This document shows, piece after piece, positions 27,548 through 37,500 of a stretch of DNA of 64,000 nt. Numbering within the stretch: the stretch's first letter is position 1; every line of letters begins with the position of its first letter. Location: positions 62,001 through 126,000 of the forward strand of contig JAHYIW010000004.1 of NCBI GenBank assembly GCA_019429445.1, in the 5' to 3' direction. Both the position numbers and the translations under genes were made by a program. The notes beneath the pieces are model-generated. The model was given only the letters and a program-made list of their open reading frames with translations. It had not been told where the DNA came from and did not search any database. The DNA comes from Desulfuromonadaceae bacterium. GTDB taxonomy: Bacteria > Desulfobacterota > Desulfuromonadia > Desulfuromonadales > JAHYIW01.

Positions 27548-28360
27548 GTGAACAGAAAAACGTTAAGAGGATTAATCGGTGCTATCCTGTTTGTCGCAGT
27601 GGGGGTGACAACCGCTTCTGCCGCAAAGGTTGTCGATGTTTCGGCGTCGCTGCATAATTTTTCTACCGCTGCAATGGCTGAAAATCTGCAATACGGGTCG
27701 ACAAACGAGACGGAGGTATGTATCTTCTGCCACACGCCGCACAACGCCAGCGTGGGAAATGAACGACCGTTGTGGAACCGCACGGACCCAACTTCAACGT
27801 GGGTATTCTACAACAGTGCGACGCTGACCCCGGCAGCTCGCCCCGGCGCCGTGGGGACGGTCAAGCCGGCATCACTGATGTGTCTGAGCTGTCATGACGG
27901 TAGTATCGGCGTTAACCGGGTGATTAATGAAAGTAATATTACCGGTCCCATTGAGCTTGTTGGTGATCCCGCCGATGTCTATGTCTGGCCCGCCGGTTTC
28001 ATGGAACCGTGGGTCCCCGGACCGCGCATCGGCGCTGCACCGGATAGTGTTGATGCTTTTGCAGATACCGGCAAGCTGTATGATGATCATCCGATCTCGT
28101 TCAGTTACGCCGCAGCCCAGGGTGCCGATCTTGGGTTGCATCCGATTGGCGATGCCAAATTGGCCGGGCTGGTGTTTTATCCGCGTAACGGAAGTGCGGA
28201 TCACATCGAGTGCGGCACTTGCCATGATCCCCACGTTGCTTATGATAATTCCGGGGCTTTAGGTGCGCTCACGAACGCCTCGGCGAATCCGAACTATGCA
28301 CCGTTTTTGCGTATTTCCAACACTGGCAGCACGATGTGTCTGACCTGCCACAACAAGTAA
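27548..28360 (+). CDS. Exported tetraheme cytochrome c
   Basis: This is a 270-residue protein with a signal peptide (MNRKTLRGLIGAILFVAVGV...ASA). Its four CxxCH motifs are CIFCH (~58), CLSCH (~112), CGTCH (~222) and CLTCH (~265). Two are in the doubled style CxxCHxPH (CIFCHTPHNA, CGTCHDPHVA) seen in cytochrome c3/c7-like paired-heme families. The long segment between hemes 2 and 3 contains a conserved-looking DDHPISFSY. The GTG start has AAGGAT seven bases upstream. It is probably co-transcribed with the propeller gene and ends in its own terminator. Likely a periplasmic or surface electron carrier; the partner is unknown. Confidence 0.9.
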   Translation: MNRKTLRGLIGAILFVAVGVTTASAAKVVDVSASLHNFSTAAMAENLQYGSTNETEVCIFCHTPHNASVGNERPLWNRTDPTSTWVFYNSATLTPAARPGAVGTVKPASLMCLSCHDGSIGVNRVINESNITGPIELVGDPADVYVWPAGFMEPWVPGPRIGAAPDSVDAFADTGKLYDDHPISFSYAAAQGADLGLHPIGDAKLAGLVFYPRNGSADHIECGTCHDPHVAYDNSGALGALTNASANPNYAPFLRISNTGSTMCLTCHNK

Positions 28361-28374
28361 ACAGAAGAGTACCG

Positions 28375-28409
28375 AAGCAACCCCACACCGCCACGGTCTG
28401 GGGTTGCTT
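28375..28409 (+). terminator. Terminator after the tetraheme cytochrome
   Basis: AAGCAACCCCA (28375-28385) pairs with TGGGGTTGCTT (28399-28409), giving an 11-bp stem with a short T-tract inside and after it. This separates the two-gene unit from giant cytochrome 2. Confidence 0.8.
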
Positions 28410-28418
28410 TAACGCATA

Positions 28419-28507
28419 AAGATTAGAAAAAATTATATAAATTATACAAATTGTAGACCCGTAACGCTGCGAGCAGGGTCGCGGTATACATGCAAGATTA
28501 GAAAAAA
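28419..28507 (+). promoter_or_regulatory. Direct-repeat pair upstream of giant cytochrome 2
   Basis: AAGATTAGAAAAAA occurs twice (28419-28432 and 28494-28507), 75 bp apart, within the 150-bp AT-rich leader. The arrangement could be a regulator site; no regulator is identified. Confidence 0.35.
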
Positions 28508-28560
28508 ACCATAAGTAAATTTTATAAATGACGCATCTGACTGCCTGAAATCGGAGCGCA

Positions 28561-31500
28561 ATGATGAAAAAAAATTGCATTTTAAAGTTAACTGTCCTGC
28601 TGCTGACGCTACTTTTCCCGGTATTTGTCAACGCGGCGCAGACGCATTTAATGGGATGCACAAATTGCCACAAGGCGGGTGCAAATTTTGCGAGCTTCGA
28701 TGGAAATGCCTGTGTTCTCTGTCACACGAGCGGCAGTCAGGCCACCTTTAATGATAGTCTTGCTCATCCAGTCAAAGGATATTTTGAGGCCGGGGATGCC
28801 AGCGATGCAATCCAGACAGCCACGGTGGTGCATGGTGCAATACCAGGCAAGGAAATATCGCACATGTGGCAGCGTATGAATGGCTCTAATGTGCCGGATG
28901 TTGGCGCGCAGGAGCCGACGACTTATGCACGGCAGTTTAATGGCCGCTATGGAATCACACGTGGCAGGTTGCTTTGTTTCCGTTGTCACGATCCTCATGC
29001 CGACGCAACAACAAAGGCATCGCTGTTAAAAGTCCCGGTCGACGCTGATCAAATTTGCAGCGATTGTCACCTGCCCTGGTATCAGAATAATGCCAATGCA
29101 TTATTAACCCACCCGGTTGGAAGTGGCGTCAGCTATAATTCCGCCGCTGCGGATGCGACAAAATTCAACGCATCGATTACCAATGTCAATAATGGCGATA
29201 TCAGAAAGGTGGCCGGCTTTGTCTCCTGCACGTCGTGTCATGGTGTGCATTCGGTCGATTCAAATTCAGCCACGGTTGACGGCTATACCAACTATACTTC
29301 GCTCAGTGGTGACGGTCATCTGCTCCGTTCTGACGGACCGCGCGATTTAGCGGCTGTGACCGAGGCTAACTTTACCCAGGCTGAAGCGCAGAAAAAATCG
29401 AACCTGTGCCAGGCCTGTCACGTTTACAAGCTGCACGGTAAGGTTGACGATGGCGCTGCGGATCGTTTTCTTGGTTGCCTCGATTGCCACAGCGGCCACT
29501 CCTACAACAATAATGACCCGTACTATTTTGTTTTGCGCAAAAACTCCTATAATCCGATTAGCAACAGCAGCGTCAGTTTTACCGGCTACAATTTTGGCGG
29601 CTTCGATTATATCTACAACAACCCCGCTATTTTCGGTCTGCTCAATCGCACCGAAGTGTGGAAAGACAATTCAAACTTAACCGCGTTGGGCTACTGTGAA
29701 ACCTGTCATGGTGAAGCCGAAGCGATCCCCAAGGGGGCGTTGTTTCACTCATCGACCGACGATTGCGCGACCTGTCACCTGCATAACAGCACGGGCTGGG
29801 CGTACAGCTTTCAGAACGATGCCAGCGCGGCAACCTGTGGTGATTGTCACGGGTTCCCACCCTATATCAATGATCGCGGTGATCGCACCGGTTCCGGGGT
29901 TGATGGCGGCTACGCTTATATTTCAGCGGCATGGAACTATGCGCACACCAGTGTGACCTACTTTAAAGATGAATCAACAACCCCGCACAACGCCCACGCG
30001 GCAGGGGGAACGACTCAAGGCGCAACCTCGGACTATATCTTCGGCAACGGCGTCTATGCCTGTGAGCCGTGTCACGAAAACTTTATTCCGACCCATCAGC
30101 AAGAGTCGACCTTGCCGTATACGACCGGGTTCAGAAATATAAATTTTTACGCAAATGTTGACCAGGCGGGGGCAACGTACGATAGCGGAACAAATAAGTG
30201 TTCGGCCCTTTACTGCCACAGTAACGGGGCGCCAAGAACGGGTGACGGGCCGACGCGCAACTATGCGGTCGGTACCGTGACGACCCCGGCGTGGGCCAAT
30301 GGCAAGGGCACCATTATTGGCAAGACCAACCCGACCCATGAATGCGCATTTTGCCATGGCAATACCGCGGCGACAATGAACACCAAAGGGAACTCGGCCG
30401 CGCACGCCAAACACCTCGACAGATATGGTAACGATTGCTCCATTTGTCACAATCAAACGGCTGTCAACAGTACAACGCTGGCCAGCGGCGCAAATCGCAT
30501 TGACCTGCTCAGCCCGGCATCTGGTGGCAAGCACGTCAATACCCTGTACGATATCGTCTACAAGACCAGCGGGTCTGTCCTTTATAATGCGCTGGGAACA
30601 AATGCTCTTGGCGTAAATTACGATGCAACAACCGGAACCTGCTCGGTCTACTGCCACGACCCGGCGGATTTGGGCACGACCGCTGACTGGGATGCTGGCG
30701 TCGGCGGCGCCGCCTGCGGCAGCTGCCACGGCGTGACCTCGGCAACGTTGACGACGAATTCCCATGCAATACACATCGACCCGGCTGGCGCCAACATCAG
30801 TTGTGATGCATGCCACGGTGCCGGAGCCAGCACGGCTGTACACAGCGGCCATGTTGACGGCGTGGTCACGCAATTGACCGTCGCAGCATCTTGCGATCTA
30901 TGTCATGGCGTTGAGGGCGCTGATACCTCACCGATCTGGGGGAACAGCGGCAGCATCGATTGCCTTACCTGCCATACCGGTGCCAGTGTGACCAGCTACA
31001 CCGATGCTTCGGCGGCTACGGTCACTGCTCCGGCTAAAACGATGGCCGATATCAGCGGACACAACCGCCCGACCGCCAGTGATGCTTACCCGGTCACCGG
31101 CAGTCCTGCTGCAAACAAAACCTGCACCACCTGTCACCTGACTGCAATCAACGCTGATCACGTCGGTGGTGCCGCAACCAAGTTGTTGCAAGTGGCCTTC
31201 ACGTGTGAAGACTGCCACACCGCCGCCGGTTCACGTAGTGCCGAAGCGACGCTGCGCGTGCAGACCCATTCCAATATGGAAGTTGCCTACACCGGACAGA
31301 AACGGCTCGACTTTGCGGCTCTTTGCACTGCATGTCACGATCCGCATGGCGCGGGAAGCAACATCGCGATGATCGCCGAAGTCAAAGCTGATTTCCTCGG
31401 TAGCGTCGTCCTCTACAATGTAACCGGGGCCGACTCGTTTGATGAAGCAGATGCGGCCAACGGTGACGACATCTGCGCGACCTGCCACACCGCAACGGTG

Positions 31501-34500
31501 CATAACAACCGGACCGCCAGTGGTACCCACCATGAAGGTGAAAACTGCCTGACCTGCCACGGTCATAACGGTGTCAATGGCGGGTTCATGCCGACCGGCG
31601 GCACCGCCTGCAACGATTGCCACGGTAATCCGCCGACCGCCAGCGATGATCGTCCGGCGGGGAAGGCCGGCGTACACGCAGCACACGTTAATGTCGCTAC
31701 CCATGAAGAATCAGAAGATAAATTTGATTGTGACGTCTGCCACCCCGGCGCCGCGACATTTACCTTGGCGCACAGTGATGCGAGCGTCAGTCTGGCGGCT
31801 GGCATTACCAACGGAACCTGCGCCAGTGCTTGTCACTATTCCGGTAATGATGGCGTCGGCCCCTTGATAGACGATGGCTACTGGACCGACAGTAATGGTT
31901 TGAACTGCGACTCCTGCCACTACTGGAGCGCCACCCCGACCAGTGCTGGCAATGTTGCCAGCGGCAATCGCGAGGCGATCAGCGCCACCCACAACAAGCA
32001 CTTTGACAAAGGGAAACTCTGCGTCAACTGTCATACCAACAATGAGACCGATACCGTGGCGCCGCGTATCCATATCACCGACCACGAAGCTTGGGCCCTC
32101 AATGTGACCAATGATGGGACAATCCTGACTGATCGCGGCAACGCGACTCAGGACGAAGCGACGGTTGATTTCACCCTGGCGACCACCAAGTACGCTAGCT
32201 GGAATGACGAAACCAACTCCTGTGGCACCGCCACGGCGAACAGCGGCCTCGGCTGCCATGCGACCGGTTCCCCGACATGGGGCGGCTCGGCCCTGGCCTG
32301 TATCGACTGCCATACCGACAAGAGCAGCAGTGCCGTCAATCCAACATCTGGTCTGCACAGCGTCACTCCGCTGGTCTCCGGCATCCAGCACGACGAAAGC
32401 TTCTTCTACAACAGCGGCGTAAGTACCGGCAACTGCGAAACCTGCCATACCTCCGTGCCGTCGAGCGGGCATCAGGACGGTGTGATGGACGCCACCCGCG
32501 GCACCGCCGGCAATCTCAAGATCACCTTCGCTGCCACCATCAGCTATACGGACGACGTGGCACCGACTTGCGCCCCGAGTCTGACCGGCTGTCACTACGA
32601 GCAGCCGACCAAGACGGCCGATTGGAAGCGCAAGTGGCACGAAGGTGCCGCCAACGCCACAGCGTCCTGTGCTGGATGTCACGGTGACTGGGTCAACGGC
32701 TGGAACACTAACGTTCAGCACCATACCAATGCCAAGGCCCAGTCGACCCACGGGACCAAGGCCGGCAAGACCTACGAGTGCATGGATTGCCATGCCCTTG
32801 AAGCGGCCGCAGCCGTCTATCCGTTCACCATCGGCAGCAACGACTGGAAACCGGCTGATGCCGCGGCGACCACCTTGCACGGCAACGGCGTCATCAACGT
32901 CAACATCACCGGCACCGGTTTCGTCCGGGTCAGCACCCTCTCCGGTTGCCCGGACTGCCACACCAACTGGCAGACCGATGGTAAACATGCCTACGACGTC
33001 ACCGAGTGGACGCTGACCACGATCGCTGGTGATGCCCCGACCGTGACCTGCGCCACCTGCCACGGTGGTCTGACCGTTGGTACCAATGCCGCCAACTATT
33101 GGCCGGACAAGGTCGGCAACGACGCCACCGAGGACAATGGCGGGCGCCACCTGATCCACATGACTAGGTTGGCCCAGGCCAAGTACGGCGAGACCATCAC
33201 CGCACTGCTGACCGACAACGCCAACGGCACGGCCGACGCCAAGCAGAAATATCTGTGCGCCTACTGCCATACGGCACCAGGGAGTGATTTCGACCATGGC
33301 GATACCGCTGCTCTGCCGGCTGAGGTCTTCGTCTCCAACGCAGTACGCTCCTCCAAGACCATGTGGGATACCGCCGACAGTGACGCCACTTACACCAGCG
33401 GAAACTGCAGCAGCGTCGAGTGCCATAACGGCAAGGCGACCGCCACGACCGCGACTTTCGATTGGTACGGAACAGGGACACAGAATTGTGCCCTCTGCCA
33501 TAATGATATCACCGTGACCACCGCCGACACCACCGGTGCCACCCACGACGCCCACGTCGGCACACCGATCACTGCCTTCGGCAAGGTGATCGGCTGCGCC
33601 AGCTGCCACGGTGGCAACCCGACCTGGTCGCCATACGTTGTGCCGAGCAGCGGCCATATCAACGGCGCCTTCGCTGTCTCTGGCGGCAGTGTCACGGTCA
33701 GCTACACCGGCACCTACACCAACGCCGCCACCCGTACGGTCGGGACTTGCGGCACCAACCTTTGCCACAACAACGGCAAGAACGCCGCCACCCCGGTCTA
33801 CACCTGGCAGACGGCGATTGCTGGCTGCGCGGCCTGCCATGCCACCAGCTCAACCCTCGGTTCGTCGCACGATCCGCATATGAACGCCAGCTTCGCCACT
33901 ACCTTCGGGCGCGCCGTGGTCGGCTGCGAAGAGTGCCATGACGCGGTGAGTGCATCGAGCATGAGCGGCAAGACCGCCCATATGGATGGCAGTGTCACCC
34001 TCAAAGCTGGTATCACCTATACCGGCACCCCGGCGACGCTGACGGTGGGTGGCACCAATACTTATGGAACCTGCTCGGCCAGTCTCTGCCACCAGAACGG
34101 CAAGGGCGCTAACGTCGCCTCACCAGCCTGGAACCGCACCGTCAGCAGCACCGACAACTGCACTATCTGTCACAACGACGGTTCCGGTGCGCCGCAACCG
34201 GCCACTGGTCGCCACGCCAAGCACGTCACTAACGCCGCTTATGTCACCTCAAGCTGTGGTAGCTGCCATGCCAATGCCACCGCCACGACCATTGGCGGAA
34301 CTACGCATATCAATGCGACCGCTAACACCGGCGTGTCGATCACCGTTCATACGGCAGGAACGGCTGGCTGCGCCAACAACTGCCACCTGGTCAATGAAGC
34401 GACCAGCGGCGATTGGCTCGACAGCAACCTTCTGGCCTGTCTCGAATGCCATGTCACTGGCAAGGTCGGTGCCGCCCTGCTGCCGACGTCCGGCCTGCAC

Positions 34501-37500
34501 GCCGTCACCCCGCGCGTCAGTGGCAAGAAGCATGACGCCACCCTCCATGCCAGCGGTTGCGAGGCCTGCCACACCACCATTCGTACCCAGACAACGACCC
34601 ACATCAAGGGAAGTGTTGTCGCCGACGGTGCCAGTAACACCGACCGCGGTCTCTTTGCAGCCTACACCGATGCGGCGACCGGATCCTGCATGGGCACCGG
34701 GGTCAACCTGGCGGCTGGCTGCCACCGCGACAATGGTGACTGGGGCCGCAAGTGGGCCACCACCGTTGTAAACAGCGACGGTGCCGAGTGTGGCAACTGC
34801 CACGGTGGCATCGGTGTTGGCTACGCTGCTGCTACGTGGGTCGCGGGGATCGCTCCTGATCACATTATCGATCGTGATGGCGACACGAACCCGGAAGTCA
34901 TGACCAGCCACTCGGTCTGCAAGTCATGCCACGGCTTCAACGGGGCCGCCGACAAGGACGACAACTACGTTCTGACCAATCTCTGGAACCAGGGCGGTGC
35001 CGACACCTCGATGCACGGTAACAGCAAGATCACCATGAACGGTGGCACCAACTACAACGAGACCAACTGGGGGTGCGATAACGCCGGTTGCCATGGCGGT
35101 GCCTCGACCCTACACAAGCTGGCAGATTCTGCCTGGATCGTCGAACTCGGCTCCTTCGCCGCCGGCGGCTCCTGCTACGGCTGCCACGGTAACGGCTCCA
35201 GCCAATACTGGCCGGATGGCACGGTTTATCCTGACCGCGCAGGGGTTCATGTTGAGCACATTGCGGCGATTGTTGAGCATATGGCAGGGGGAGATACCCT
35301 GGCCAATCGCAATGCCACCTGTATCTACTGTCACCCAGGTGGTGTTCACTCCGGCGATCAGTCAGCCGCTCCGGCCGATGTCAGCAACACCGATACCAAC
35401 AACGATGGTGTCGCCGATCTTAACATTGCCGCCAAGATGAAGAAGATCGTCGGCGCGGCTGATGACAATAGTGGATTCTATCGTTCCACTCCGCAGACCT
35501 GCTCCACCGTCGCCTGTCATGCCAATGCGCCGTTCACGCCGCACTGGTACACCGATACCGTGGCTCCGGGCGATGTCACGCTGACTGCGGCAGCCGGGCC
35601 GGTACCGCGTTCGATCAAACTGACCTGGACTGCTGTTGGCGACGACGGTACACTGGACGGAACCGCTTACAAATATGACATCCGTATGGGCACAACCTCG
35701 GCCATTGCCACCAACTTTGGATTAACGACCAACCATGTCCAGGGCGTGCCGACTGTCAAGCGCATGGGCGCCGCGCAGGAAGCGATTATTCATGGGGTCG
35801 ATCCAAGCACCACTTACTATTTTGCCCTGCGCACCTACGACGTCACCGGCAACTTCGGTGGCACCGCCAACGGTGGCGGTTACATCAGCTACGCCGTTCC
35901 CGCCAGCGCCGACACCACGCCGCCGGTGCTGACCGGATCACCGACATGGTACGGTCTCGATTCGGCCAAGGCGCTCGACGCTGCCGGCACGGTTGCCCTC
36001 AGCTGGACCCGCGCCGAAGATCACTCGATGCCGATCACCTACGATATCTGGTGGAGTACCGCTACGATTACTTATGGTGCGCCGCAGGCCAGCACCGGTG
36101 ATACTCATTTCCGGGTCACCGGTTTGACCGATGGTCAGACCTACAACTTTGCAGTACGCGCCAGGGACGCCTACGGCAATACCGATACCAACACCATTGT
36201 CCTCCAGGCGATTCCGCAGGGTCTGTCCACGGTGCCGAAGGCCGATGTCAATTACTACGCCAATGGCACGGCCACAACCAATATTCCAATGCTGGCGACC
36301 GTGCATACCACCAACGGCACAACCGGTACGCTGCCCGCAGTCTTTATCGGGCCGACAACGTTCGCGGCAACAACCGATATTTTTGCCAGCGGTTTCAGCC
36401 TTAATATCGTGAACTCCAACGCCGTGACGACGCTGCGCGCCGAGCTCGGGTACATCACTGGCGCCAGCACTTTCAACTCCTTCTCCACGGCGCTCTGGGC
36501 CAGTGACCAGACTGTTGCCAAACGGGCGACGCGTCTGGTGACCTTCAAGTTCAACGGAGCCCAGCGACAAATAACGGCGGCGATGAATGCCAAACTCGGT
36601 GTCCGGGTCAGCGTCACTGCCGGGGCCGTCACCAGTATCGGTTGGGGCCCCACCAGCAAGGGGGGGATCCTCTCCTTCGCCACCCAACCGATCAATACGT
36701 CACCGACCGCACCGACGGTGAGTAGTACGGTTTCCGGTGCCAATGCCAGTATCTGGTGGGCGGCATCGACAGACACCGTGGATGGTGTGGCCGACACGGT
36801 TCACTACGATGTTTACGGTTCCGCCAACGGTGGTGCCGATGGCTTCCCCTACATTATTGCGACCGGGTTGACGACCAACGCCACTGTCGATACTCCGCTG
36901 GTCTGGGATACCCAGGCGGCCGGGATTGCTCTGGCCGGCGCGGTGAGTAATGTCCAGGTGCGCGTCGAGGCCGGTGATGTGATTAACGGCAAGGTGCTCT
37001 CGCATACCGCGGCGACCTCATCGAACCTCGCTGTCAACAACTCCGGCGATAATGTCGCTCCGGGGGCGATTGCCCACTTCAAGGCCGAAACCCGACCGAA
37101 ACAGGGTTCGGTCTACCTCAGCTGGACCGCTCCGGGCGATGATGGTGCCAACAATGGCCGCGCCGCCGCCTATGATATCCGCCTGGCAGATGCGATCATT
37201 GACACCGGGATCAAGTACAACGCGGCGACGCAGCTCGATTCCGAGCCTTACCCCGACTTTGGCGGTAACGGTCAAGGGTATGAGGTTCTTGATCTGGCCG
37301 CTGGCAGCTATTACTTCGCCATCAAGGCACTTGATGAAGGGGGTAACGCTTCACCGCTCGCCTACACTGCGGCGACAGTCGACGCCGGGCCGAAGTGTGG
37401 CATCTGCCACTCAACGCCGCCGGATGAAACAGCGACTATCGGCAACCACGCCAGACATGGTTACACGATTGCCGAGTGTGCCAATTGTCACGGCAGCGAG

